Source of the DNA: Paraperibacillus marinus
Lineage (GTDB): Bacteria; Bacillota; Bacilli; Bacillales; DSM-1321
NCBI RefSeq assembly: GCF_046237605.1
Contig: NZ_CP143542.1
Span: forward strand, 1,426,001 to 1,490,000
Length of the DNA: 64,000 nucleotides
Reading direction: 5' to 3'
Shown here piece by piece: positions 41,483-49,649 of the stretch; the first letter of the stretch is position 1; each line of letters opens with the position of its first letter. The notes under the pieces are model-generated. The model made no database searches. It had not been told where the DNA came from and was given only the letters and a program-made list of their open reading frames with translations. A program made the position numbers and the translations under genes.

Positions 41483-42604
41483 ATGGTCAATCAGGAACGT
41501 TTGTTAAATGAGTTTCTAGAGCTGGTGCAGGTTGATTCCGAAACAAAATTCGAATCAGAAATTGCCAAAGTCCTTAAAGAAAAATTCACATCTCTGGGGC
41601 TCGAAGTGACAGAAGATGATACCACCTCGGTAACGGGACATGGAGCGGGGAATCTCGTCTGCACCCTTAAAGGGACAAAAGAAGGGGCAGACAGTATTTA
41701 TTTCACCTCTCATATGGATACAGTGGTTCCAGGAAAAGGAATCAAGCCTTCTGTTAAGGACGGCTATGTAGTATCAGACGGAACAACGATCCTTGGTGCA
41801 GATGACAAGGCTGGGCTTGCTGCCATGCTTGAAGCGATACAGGTTTTGAAAGAGCAGAACATCAAACACGGCACCATTCAATTTATCATCACAGTCGGGG
41901 AAGAATCCGGCCTTGTAGGTGCGAAGGCGCTCGATCCTTCCCTTGTGACGGCGCAATATGGCTTTGCACTCGACAGTGACGGCAGGGTAGGGAACATTGT
42001 GGTTGCCGCCCCTACTCAGGCAAGAGTGACCGTTACCGTCCATGGCAGGACAGCGCATGCCGGCGTTGCTCCTGAAAAAGGTGTTTCGGCCATCACCATC
42101 GCATCCCGCGCCATTTCCAGGATGCCGCTTGGCCGGATTGACGAAGAAACGACTGCGAACATTGGAAGCTTTGCCGGCGGCACACAGACAAATATTGCGG
42201 CTGACCGTGTAGACATCCTTGCGGAAGCGCGTTCCCTTGTTCCGGAAAAAATGGAAGCACAGACTGCCCGGATGAAGGAAGCCTTTGAAACAGCCGCAGC
42301 TGAAATGGGCGGAAGGGCTGATGTAAACATCGAAGTCATGTACCCAGGATTCAAATACGGAGAAGGTGACCATGTGGTAGAGGTAGCGAGAAAAGCGGCC
42401 GCAAGAATCGGGCGTCCTTCTGAATTACAGAAGAGCGGCGGCGGCAGCGACGCCAACGTCATTGCCGGATTTGGTATTCCAACCGTCAACCTTTCAGTTG
42501 GTTATGAGGAAATCCATACAACGAATGAAAGAATTCCAGTGGAAGAACTGTACAAGCTTGCGGAAATGACCGTGGCGGTGGTACAGGAAGCCGCAGGGGA
42601 ATAA
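41483..42604 (+). CDS. yqjE: M20 family peptidase (YqjE, PepT-like)
   Basis: A 373-residue zinc aminopeptidase-type protein of the M20B group. Zinc and catalytic landmarks are TSHMDTVVPGKGIKP, the Asp in GADDKAG, EES in TVGEESGLVGAK, LDSD, and KSGGGSDANVIAGFG; the lid domain (VTVHGRTAHAGVAPEKGVSA) is intact. ATG at 41483 is preferred since TTGGAGGT lies right before it; a TTG at 41468 is part of that site. It is syntenic with B. subtilis yqjE. Peptide specificity is unknown. Confidence 0.92.
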   Translation: MVNQERLLNEFLELVQVDSETKFESEIAKVLKEKFTSLGLEVTEDDTTSVTGHGAGNLVCTLKGTKEGADSIYFTSHMDTVVPGKGIKPSVKDGYVVSDGTTILGADDKAGLAAMLEAIQVLKEQNIKHGTIQFIITVGEESGLVGAKALDPSLVTAQYGFALDSDGRVGNIVVAAPTQARVTVTVHGRTAHAGVAPEKGVSAITIASRAISRMPLGRIDEETTANIGSFAGGTQTNIAADRVDILAEARSLVPEKMEAQTARMKEAFETAAAEMGGRADVNIEVMYPGFKYGEGDHVVEVARKAAARIGRPSELQKSGGGSDANVIAGFGIPTVNLSVGYEEIHTTNERIPVEELYKLAEMTVAVVQEAAGE

Positions 42605-42609
42605 CAGTG

Positions 42610-42643
42610 AAAAGAAGGGATAGCATACATCCCTTCTTTTTTT
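42610..42643 (+). terminator. Terminator after yqjE
   Basis: AAAGAAGGGAT pairs with ATCCCTTCTTT across a short loop, followed by a T run. A TATAAT at 42645-42650 right after it may be the -10 box for the next gene. Confidence 0.8.
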
Positions 42644-42688
42644 GTATAATGAATGGAAAGAAACTAAGAGAGATAAGAGGGAAATCAA

Positions 42689-43153
42689 ATGGAATCTATT
42701 AAAGCGGTTGTATTTCTGGCTGGCTCTGAAGAATATGCCATACCCATTGAAAACGTCATTTCAATTGACAAGCCGGGACCGGTAACCCCTGTGCCTCATA
42801 TGCCGGACCATTTTCTTGGAATGACCACTGTCCGGGAGGAAATGATTCCACTGGTGGATGCACAGAAAGCCCTGTACCCGCTCTTTGATGGAACAGGGGA
42901 GACTAAGTGGATTGTCATCCAAATAGACGGGTTTAAGGCGGGCCTCGCAGTCAAGGATGCCAGGGAAATTATCGAAGTCCAGGCAGATCAGCTCAAGCAG
43001 CTTGGCTTGGCCAATTATCCCGGCACCCATTTTATCAGCGGGATTGTGAGCATCGAGAAGGGCAGACTGATACCTGTGATCGACCCAGAAGAATTCATCG
43101 GCTCCCTCGAAGGGATAAAGGCACTGAAGGAGTACATAGAGCAGAACACTTGA
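42689..43153 (+). CDS. Stand-alone CheW-domain protein
   Basis: A 154-residue protein that is entirely one CheW domain: AVVFLAGSEEYAIPIENVISID, the proline-rich VTPVPHMPDHFLGMTTVREEMIPLVD, and FISGIVSIEKGRLIPVIDPEEFI. CheW couples chemoreceptors to the kinase CheA, but no receptor, CheA or flagellar gene is near, and it sits between a peptidase and a DNA polymerase gene. It could be an extra coupling protein or a CheV-like scaffold without the receiver domain. AAGAGGGAAAT lies upstream of the ATG. Confidence 0.87.
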   Translation: MESIKAVVFLAGSEEYAIPIENVISIDKPGPVTPVPHMPDHFLGMTTVREEMIPLVDAQKALYPLFDGTGETKWIVIQIDGFKAGLAVKDAREIIEVQADQLKQLGLANYPGTHFISGIVSIEKGRLIPVIDPEEFIGSLEGIKALKEYIEQNT

Positions 43154-43230
43154 TGGGCAGCCGCATGGTTTGCTCTTTCTTTTATACAGGGATGTTTTAG
43201 CAGGGATTAAAGGGGAAGGAGGGAGAAACG

Positions 43231-44475
43231 ATGAGGGAAATGTACCCGAAAAAGGGGAGAGTCATTCTCCATGTGGATATGAACAGCTTTTATGCTTCTG
43301 TTGAGATGGCATATGATGCTGGTTTGAAAGGAAAACCCCTCGCCATTGCAGGGAATGTCGAGGAACGCAGGGGAATCATTGTAACCTGCAGCTATGAGGC
43401 AAGGAAGTTTGGCGTCAAGACGACGATGCCGCTGTGGGAAGCAAAAAAACTCTGCCCCCAGCTTATTGTGAAGAGCCCTGACTTTGATAAATACCGTACA
43501 GCTTCCATCGCGATATTCGATTTGCTGAGGCAGTATACCGAACTGGTTGAGCCGGTCTCTATAGATGAAGGTTATTTAGATATCACGGAGTGCAGTGATC
43601 TGGGTTCGCCGCTCGAAATCGCGCATAATATCCAGCAGAGAATCCTAGAAACGCTGGATTTGCCCTGCAGCATTGGTATTGCTCCGAATAAATTTCTTGC
43701 CAAGACTGCCTCGGACATGAAGAAGCCAATGGGAATCACCGTCCTCCGGAAAAGGGACGTTCCTCATATCCTCTGGCCCCTTCATGCCGGTGAAATGCAT
43801 GGAATCGGCGAAAAAACTGCCCAGAAACTTGGGAATATAAATGTCCATACAATCGGCGATCTCGCGGCAGCCAATGATGTTCAGCTGAGGCATGTCCTTG
43901 GGATTAACGGCCTGAAGCTTAAGAGCAAGGCCAATGGAGAGGACAACCGTCCGGTCGACCCGGAATCCATCTATGAACATAAGAGTGTGGGGAACTCGAC
44001 AACTCTTCCCTATGATGCAACAAATGAAAAAGAATTGGTCACCGTATTGAATCAGCTTTCAGAGAAAGTGGCCGCCAGATTAAAAAGAAAAAACCTCGCC
44101 GGTCAGAAAATCGGGATTACCATCCGCTACAAAAACCGAAAAACGATAACACGAAGCAAAAAACTTTCCAATCCAGTCACCCAAAAGGAAGAAATCGCCG
44201 AAAGGGCAAAAGCGCTATTCAAACAGCATTGGAATGGGGATGCGGTGCGGCTGCTCGGAGTCAGCGCCTTCGATGTCGTAGAAAAGGAAGAAGCATACAA
44301 GCAGCTCGATCTGTTCTCCTACCATCAGGATGCGAAAAAAGAACCTTTGATATCTGCTCTTGAAAAGATTCGGCAGAAGTGGGGGAAAGAGGCGATCCAA
44401 CGGGGATCAGACCGCAGTGCCCCTGCAAGGGGAGCTTCATCTGAAACGAGTTTTGGCAAGGATATTTTCGACTGA
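43231..44475 (+). CDS. polYA: DNA polymerase IV (DinB/PolY1, YqjH)
   Basis: A 414-residue Y-family translesion polymerase. Catalytic motifs are HVDMNSFYASVE at the N-terminus and SIDEGYLDIT around residue 115, with the steric-gate region and the helix-hairpin-helix GIGEKTAQKLGNINVHTIGDLA. The little-finger domain ends in the beta-clamp motif QLDLF. GGAAGGAGGG precedes the ATG. No LexA box is visible upstream, which agrees with DNA-damage-independent expression of polYA in B. subtilis. A second Y-family gene lies at 59884. Confidence 0.94.
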   Translation: MREMYPKKGRVILHVDMNSFYASVEMAYDAGLKGKPLAIAGNVEERRGIIVTCSYEARKFGVKTTMPLWEAKKLCPQLIVKSPDFDKYRTASIAIFDLLRQYTELVEPVSIDEGYLDITECSDLGSPLEIAHNIQQRILETLDLPCSIGIAPNKFLAKTASDMKKPMGITVLRKRDVPHILWPLHAGEMHGIGEKTAQKLGNINVHTIGDLAAANDVQLRHVLGINGLKLKSKANGEDNRPVDPESIYEHKSVGNSTTLPYDATNEKELVTVLNQLSEKVAARLKRKNLAGQKIGITIRYKNRKTITRSKKLSNPVTQKEEIAERAKALFKQHWNGDAVRLLGVSAFDVVEKEEAYKQLDLFSYHQDAKKEPLISALEKIRQKWGKEAIQRGSDRSAPARGASSETSFGKDIFD

Positions 44476-44627
44476 TACCTATAATGGCGTTTGTCATGTT
44501 TTTAGCGGGACAGATATGTGTAAAATAAGAGTGAGTGTTAAAGAAAGGTACCGTATACAATGGTTTCTTGCCCTGCACCTAAACACTTGAATATATGATG
44601 AATTTATCTAAAAAGGAGTGTTGTAAC

Positions 44628-46037
44628 ATGTCAAAGCAGCAAATCGGTGTGATCGGGATGGCCGTAATGGGGAAAAACCTCGCTTTCAATATTGAAAGCC
44701 GGGGATACAGCGTCTCTATTTTCAATCGTTCCAGAGAAAAAACGGATGACGTGATAAAGGAAGCGGAAGGTAAAAACCTTGTTCCATCTTATACCATTGA
44801 AGATTTTGTACAGTCTCTTGAGTCTCCAAGGAAAATCTTATTAATGGTTAAGGCAGGGGCCGCTACGGACGCAACGATTGAACAGTTAAAGCCACTCCTG
44901 GATAAGGGGGATATATTAATCGATGGAGGAAATACGTTCTTTGTCGACACACAGCGGAGAAATCAGGAATTAAGCGGGCTTGGAATTAATTTTATCGGTA
45001 CCGGGGTTTCAGGCGGTGAAGAGGGAGCTTTAAAAGGGCCGTCCATCATGCCCGGCGGCCAGAAGGAAGCTTATGATCTAGTCGAGCCGATCCTGAAGGA
45101 AATATCCGCCAAGGTAGATGGGGAGCCTTGCTGTACATATATCGGGCCAAACGGAGCAGGCCATTATGTCAAGATGGTCCATAACGGCATTGAATATGGA
45201 GACATGCAGCTGATTGCAGAATCCTATTTCCTCTTGAAAAATATTCTGGGCTTATCAGCTGATGAGCTGCATCAAGTATTTGCCGAGTGGAACAAGGGGG
45301 AGCTTGACAGCTACCTGATTGAAATAACGGCTGATGTCTTTAAGAAATATGATGATGAAACAGGAAAGCCGCTTGTTGATGTCATTCTTGACAAGGCCGG
45401 GCAGAAGGGCACGGGGAAATGGACAAGCCAGAGTGCGCTGGATCTTGGCGTACCGCTTCCAATTATCACCGAATCGGTATTTGCCCGCTTCATCTCAGCT
45501 CTCAAGGATGAGCGGATACAAGCGAGCAAGGTACTGAACGGCCCTGCTGCCACTGAATTCAGCGGAGACAGGGAGGGCTTTATCGAGTCCATCCGAAAGG
45601 CGCTGTATATGAGTAAAATCTGTTCCTATGCACAAGGATTCGCACAAATGAAGGCTGCTTCCACTGAATATGGCTGGGATCTCCGCTACGGGGACATCGC
45701 CATGATTTTCAGGGGTGGATGCATCATCCGGGCGCAATTCCTGCAGAAGATCAAGGAAGCCTATGACCGCGAGCCGGCCCTGAATAATTTATTGCTCGAT
45801 TCTTATTTCAAGGAAATCGCCGAGAGCTATCAGGCGGCACTCCGCGAGGTCATCGGCACCGCGGTTGCCAAAGGGATACCAGTGCCATGCTTCTCGGCTG
45901 CCCTGGCTTACTTTGACAGCTACCGCACCGAAACACTTCCAGCAAACCTCATTCAGGCCCAGCGTGACTATTTCGGTGCACATACCTATGAAAGAACAGA
46001 TAAAGAAGGAATTTTCCATACCGAGTGGATGGAATGA
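44628..46037 (+). CDS. gndA: 6-phosphogluconate dehydrogenase (NADP) GndA
   Basis: A 469-residue oxidative pentose phosphate enzyme that converts 6-phosphogluconate to ribulose-5-phosphate, CO2 and NADPH. The Rossmann motif is GVIGMAVMGKNLA, NRSRE is the NADP-selective loop, and the substrate motifs GTGVSGGEEGALKGPSIMPGG and GAGHYVKMVHNGIEYGDMQ are intact. ATG at 44628 has AAAAGGAG upstream; earlier in-frame codons do not. The next pathway gene, zwf, lies about 3.6 kb away on the opposite strand. Confidence 0.97.
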   Translation: MSKQQIGVIGMAVMGKNLAFNIESRGYSVSIFNRSREKTDDVIKEAEGKNLVPSYTIEDFVQSLESPRKILLMVKAGAATDATIEQLKPLLDKGDILIDGGNTFFVDTQRRNQELSGLGINFIGTGVSGGEEGALKGPSIMPGGQKEAYDLVEPILKEISAKVDGEPCCTYIGPNGAGHYVKMVHNGIEYGDMQLIAESYFLLKNILGLSADELHQVFAEWNKGELDSYLIEITADVFKKYDDETGKPLVDVILDKAGQKGTGKWTSQSALDLGVPLPIITESVFARFISALKDERIQASKVLNGPAATEFSGDREGFIESIRKALYMSKICSYAQGFAQMKAASTEYGWDLRYGDIAMIFRGGCIIRAQFLQKIKEAYDREPALNNLLLDSYFKEIAESYQAALREVIGTAVAKGIPVPCFSAALAYFDSYRTETLPANLIQAQRDYFGAHTYERTDKEGIFHTEWME

Positions 46038-46094
46038 TTGGTTAGTAAGTACTGAGATAGTGCGGATCAAAATAGAACAAATAGAACAAGGTCA

Positions 46095-46137
46095 GAAAGG
46101 GCTGATTCCTTAAATAGGGGCAGTCCTTTCTTTATTT
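46095..46137 (+). terminator. Terminator after gndA
   Basis: GAAAGGGCTG pairs with CAGTCCTTTC (one G-U) with a 16-nt loop, followed by TTTATTTAA. Confidence 0.6.
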
Positions 46138-46314
46138 AATGCTGTTTTGAAAAAATGTTGGTACTTTTATGAGTTCTTTGAGGTACATAATCTTTCCCAA
46201 AGCTGTTGTTGTAATTACTCACCCTGCATTTTCTGAAAATACTTTTATTTAATGAATTCTTTAATTCTCTACTATAATAAAACTTAACACTCTCAGTAGA
46301 TGCAGGAGGTAGAA

Positions 46315-47124
46315 ATGTCACGAATCTTACAAATTATTTTAGGATCATTTATAATCGGGTTTGCCTATAATTTTTTCCTCATCCCTCATGAGATTCTAAG
46401 CAGCGGGATCGCCGGGATTGCCATAATGCTTGGTATCCTTACACCGCTTGGTACCGGAATCATGAACTTTCTCCTCAATCTTCCGCTGCTGATACTGGGC
46501 ATCATGAAGCTTGGCAGACAATTTATCAGCTACACCATTCTGTCCGTAGTCGCCCTTACGGTTAGCTTATATATCATTCCTGTGTATGAGGTTTCATCTG
46601 AACCTATCCTTTCGTCTGTGTTCGGCGGGCTGCTGACAGGAATCGGCATCGGAATCATCTTCCGTGCCTCAGGATCTTCAGGAGGCTTTGATATAATTGC
46701 GATGCTCCTCACTAAAAAAAGGGACTTTCCATTAGGAGCCCTTATTTCAGCCATGAATGGAATTGTAGTCATTGCCTCAGGCTTTATCTTTAACTGGGAC
46801 GCTGCCCTGAATACTCTGGTCGGCATCTATGTAACAGGCAAAGTCATCGACGCCATCCATACGAACCATATCAAACTGACACTAACCATCGTGACCTCTA
46901 AAGGAACCGAATTAAAGGAACAGCTGCTGAAAAATCTATACCGCGGTGTGACTTTGATGGACGGGGAAGGCGCCTATTCCGGATTGGAGAAAAAAATTCT
47001 CATGACGGTCATCACAAGATATCAGCTGACAGAAGTCAAGCAGCTGATCAGCGAAATAGATCCGCAGGCATTTGTCAATGTAACAGAAACAAAAGAAGTA
47101 CTGGGTTCCTTCCATAGAGGATAA
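46315..47124 (+). CDS. YitT-family membrane protein
   Basis: A 269-residue protein with five or six membrane helices in residues 1-165 (LQIILGSFIIGFAYNFFLIPHEILSSGIAGIA is typical of the YitT_membrane domain), then a cytosolic DUF2179 domain (VTSKGTELKEQLLKNLYRGVTLMDGEGAYSG to FVNVTETKEVLG). CAGGAGGT directly precedes ATG 46315, so the in-frame ATG at 46300, which is part of that site, is rejected. Function of the family is not established. It is monocistronic with its own terminator. Confidence 0.9.
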   Translation: MSRILQIILGSFIIGFAYNFFLIPHEILSSGIAGIAIMLGILTPLGTGIMNFLLNLPLLILGIMKLGRQFISYTILSVVALTVSLYIIPVYEVSSEPILSSVFGGLLTGIGIGIIFRASGSSGGFDIIAMLLTKKRDFPLGALISAMNGIVVIASGFIFNWDAALNTLVGIYVTGKVIDAIHTNHIKLTLTIVTSKGTELKEQLLKNLYRGVTLMDGEGAYSGLEKKILMTVITRYQLTEVKQLISEIDPQAFVNVTETKEVLGSFHRG

Positions 47125-47133
47125 AACCCCTGC

Positions 47134-47166
47134 AAACCTCCGCTTTTTCACACGGAGGTTTTTTTA
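47134..47166 (+). terminator. Terminator after the YitT-family gene
   Basis: AAACCTCCG pairs with CGGAGGTTT over a 10-nt loop, with seven T residues at the end. Confidence 0.85.
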
Positions 47167-47368
47167 TTATCAGCACATGCCTGGCCGCTGTGTTTTATAT
47201 CCCTTATCTTTAGTGTTGTATGGAACGTGAATGTCAGGCTGAATAATTATCTTCTCTGAGCGGTAGCTTGCGGTGCACCAGCTGAATAGGTTATGCATAT
47301 AAGCATATTCACTCGGGGGCAGCGCTTGAAGAAATGAGGCAGCCCTGACCAAGAGAAGAGGGGGAAGT

Positions 47369-48805
47369 ATGCCGGCAATCAATGGTTCAGCATATTTGAA
47401 AAGAATAAAGGACCTTAAGGCCGAAATTTGGCTTGAAGGTAAAAAAATTACCGGATGCGTCACAGAGCATCAGGCTTTCAAAGGAATACTCAATAGTAAA
47501 GCGAGATTATATGACCTTCAGCTGGAAGACTCGAAAAAAGACTTCATGACTTTTACATCTCCCCTGACAGGGGAAAGAGTGGGTACCTCCTATTTAATTC
47601 CGAAATCCAAAGAGGATTTGGAAAAAAGAAGGCTGACTACCCAGGAATGGGCAAAAACCTCCGGCGGGATGATGGGAAGGTCGCCGGATTATATGAATAC
47701 GGGCTTGATGGCCCTGGCTGCTGCATGGGAAGAATTTGAGGACGATAATCATTTCGGGCGGCACTTAAAAGGAATTTACGAACATGCCAGAGAAAGCGAC
47801 CTGACATTTGCCCACACCTTCATGAGTCCCCAGATAAATCGGTCTGCTGGATATTGTGAGCAGTCGGATGAACCGATATCAGCCCGGGTGGTCAAGACCA
47901 CGAAAGACGGCCTTATTATTAAGGGAGCAAGGGTAATGGCAACACAGGGGGGATTAACAGATGAGATTCTGCTGCTGCCAGTGGGCGGAAGCTTTATAGA
48001 TGAGCCATTTGTTTATGCTTTCTCCATTCCGAGCAGCACACCCGGTCTGAAGTTCCTGTGCCGGGAATCATTTGCATACCGCCCATCCAAATGGGATCAC
48101 CCGCTTGGAGCGAGATTTGAGGAAATGGATGCAACCGTGGTCTTTGATAAAGTCCTGGTTCCATGGGAGAGAGTTTTTTTACACAAAAATTATGGCGTCC
48201 TGATTTCTATGTATGAAGCATCAAAATTCTATCCATTCCTGCTGCATCAGATTGTGTCAAGGCAGGTCATTAAAACGCAATTTCTCCTTGGGGCTGCCCA
48301 GCTGATGGTCAATGCCATCGATATAGGTGATTATCACCATGTCAAAGACAAAGTCTGTGAAATGATAACAGGTTTTGAAGTCATGCGAGCCTTGCTGCTG
48401 ACCTCTGAACTGGAGGCGAAAAAAGATGAAAGGGGAGTCATGATCCCAAGCGGCAATTCATTATATGCAGCCATTGCCATGTTTCCAAAGCTATATCCGA
48501 GGCTGATTGAGATCATTCAGCTCCTCGGTGCAGGAGGGATCATTTCCATCCCTACAGAATCAGACTTTCAATCATCGATCCAGGAAGACTTATTGCTTTA
48601 TGCTCAAGGAGCCTCCTGTGATGCCGAGACGAAAAACCAGATTTTCAGGCTTGCATGGGATATAAGTACAAGTGCCTATGGAGGAAGGCAGACATTATAC
48701 GAACGCTTCTTTTTTGGAGATCCGGAAAGAATTAAAACGGGGATATATAACAGCTATCCAAGAGATGATGCCATGCAGATGGTCAAAGAAATACTGGACA
48801 GCTGA
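47369..48805 (+). CDS. HpaB-family FADH2-dependent hydroxylase or related acyl-CoA dehydrogenase-fold enzyme
   Basis: A 478-residue protein of the 4-hydroxyphenylacetate 3-hydroxylase large-component family, with an acyl-CoA-dehydrogenase fold. Family landmarks are LTGERVGTSYLIPKSKEDL, RSPDYMNTGLMALA, THTFMSPQINRS-like HTFMSPQINRS, GLIIKGARVMATQGGLTDE, WDHPLGARFEEMDATVVFDKVLVPWERVF, and RQTLYERFFFGDPER. Similar stand-alone genes in Bacillus (YoaI-like) have no characterised substrate. The flavin reductase partner (HpaC) is not in the window. 4-hydroxybutyryl-CoA dehydratases share the fold, but their cluster Cys pattern is not evident. GAGGGGGAAG precedes the ATG. Confidence 0.8.
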   Translation: MPAINGSAYLKRIKDLKAEIWLEGKKITGCVTEHQAFKGILNSKARLYDLQLEDSKKDFMTFTSPLTGERVGTSYLIPKSKEDLEKRRLTTQEWAKTSGGMMGRSPDYMNTGLMALAAAWEEFEDDNHFGRHLKGIYEHARESDLTFAHTFMSPQINRSAGYCEQSDEPISARVVKTTKDGLIIKGARVMATQGGLTDEILLLPVGGSFIDEPFVYAFSIPSSTPGLKFLCRESFAYRPSKWDHPLGARFEEMDATVVFDKVLVPWERVFLHKNYGVLISMYEASKFYPFLLHQIVSRQVIKTQFLLGAAQLMVNAIDIGDYHHVKDKVCEMITGFEVMRALLLTSELEAKKDERGVMIPSGNSLYAAIAMFPKLYPRLIEIIQLLGAGGIISIPTESDFQSSIQEDLLLYAQGASCDAETKNQIFRLAWDISTSAYGGRQTLYERFFFGDPERIKTGIYNSYPRDDAMQMVKEILDS

Positions 48806-48813
48806 AAACAATA

Positions 48814-48848
48814 ATAGTCCACCTCAGGGGTGGACTATCATACTTTTT
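48814..48848 (+). terminator. Terminator after the HpaB-like gene
   Basis: ATAGTCCACC and GGTGGACTAT form a perfect 10-bp stem with a 5-nt loop, followed by CATACTTTTT. Confidence 0.75.
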
Positions 48849-48994
48849 ATAGGTTGCTGCCTAGTCTTCAATAATAAGGGCCTGGTCATATATCTGTAGT
48901 TCAGGCCTGATCCAGAGGCTGGCAAAATTGCGGCATATAGGTACGTCAGCGGCAGATGCCTGTCCAAATAATTGAAAAATCCGGGTCAGAGGGC

Positions 48995-49045
48995 CTGCGA
49001 GGCTCACTGATACAACCACTGCGGGCTCAGCGATACAACCTGCGG
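48995..49045. repeat. Short tandem duplication, 24/22-nt units
   Basis: CTGCGAGGCTCACTGATACA (from 48995) is repeated as CTGCGGGCTCAGCGATACA (from 49019), and a third start (TGCGG) follows. Copies differ by indels, which argues that this 500-nt intergenic stretch is non-coding. Confidence 0.6.
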
Positions 49046-49111
49046 CAAAGATTTGATCCGTATATATGAAGAATGAATCGTTGGACGCGATTCGTCTTGT
49101 TCTTTGATTAC

Positions 49112-49142
49112 ATAATAACATGAGGAACACCCGTTCGCAACC
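49112..49142 (-). promoter_or_regulatory. LexA (SOS) box within a minus-strand promoter
   Basis: On the minus strand CGAACGGGTGTTCC (49137-49124) fits every position of the Bacillus SOS consensus CGAACRNRYGTTYC. It overlaps a SigA-like promoter, TTGCGA (49140-49135), 17-nt spacer, TATTAT (49117-49112). No clear gene starts downstream on that strand: a frame covering 48861-49130 has no ribosome binding site. Confidence 0.55.
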
Positions 49143-49349
49143 ATTTAGCCTGAAATTATTTCGACAATTCTTGCAATATAAAGAGAAGGGTCCTTTTCTG
49201 ATAATCCCCAGCCCGAGTGGGGCACTCTCTTCCTTCCATGGTGCTGGCGTACGAAGGTCTGGTGCTGAAAAAATAGTTTTGAAAAGTGTTTTTAAGGTCG
49301 AAATATAGTGGTATGTAAAGCATATATAGTTATAGAAGGAGGAGATAAC

Positions 49350-49526
49350 ATGGCAGCTTTTGTTACGGCAGCCGTCGTGCTGATAGTGTTAATCTTCGCA
49401 ATTGAAACCGGCGTGGGACGCTGGCTTAATAAGGACGACAAAATTCTGAACCAAATAACTCCCGACGAAAAGAATTATGCAGAAAACTATGAAGAGGGCG
49501 GACATCATAATTCCAGGGCGCTATAG
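49350..49526 (+). CDS. Small single-pass membrane protein
   Basis: A 58-residue protein: one membrane helix at the N-terminus (FVTAAVVLIVLIFAIETGV), then a polar acidic tail (NKDDKILNQITPDEKNYAENYEEGGHHN). GAAGGAGGAGA sits seven nt before the ATG at 49350, and a terminator follows. I do not know the family. It lies between the SOS-like box and the convergent zwf gene. Confidence 0.7.
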   Translation: MAAFVTAAVVLIVLIFAIETGVGRWLNKDDKILNQITPDEKNYAENYEEGGHHNSRAL

Positions 49527-49555
49527 TACCCAATTCTTAAAGTAGTTCCCCGTAC

Positions 49556-49586
49556 AAAGATCCGGATTATTGGCCGGATCTTTTTG
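49556..49586 (+). terminator. Terminator after the small membrane protein gene
   Basis: AAAGATCCGG pairs with CCGGATCTTT over an 8-nt loop and is followed by T residues. Confidence 0.85.
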
Positions 49587-49612
49587 ATATGCCGGGCCGG
49601 ATATGCTCCTTG

Positions 49613-49646
49613 TATAAAAAAAAGCCAGGCATCTGCCTGGCTCTTA
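49613..49646 (-). terminator. Terminator of zwf
   Basis: On the minus strand, AGCCAGGC pairs with GCCTGGCT with a 4-nt loop and is followed by eight T residues. It lies just after the zwf stop codon. Confidence 0.9.
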
Positions 49647-49649
49647 AAA

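Noticed and set aside
43154..43230. Search for a LexA box before polYA
   Set aside because: No sequence close to CGAAC-N4-GTTC is present.
48995..49045. Short repeat considered as a CRISPR fragment
   Set aside because: Copies are directly adjacent without spacers, differ in length, and no cas genes are present.
48861..49130. Minus-strand frame of 89 codons after the SOS-like box
   Set aside because: Its only upstream starts lie inside or before the -10 box, no ribosome binding site is present, and the two copies of the internal duplication fall in different frames. It is treated as non-coding.
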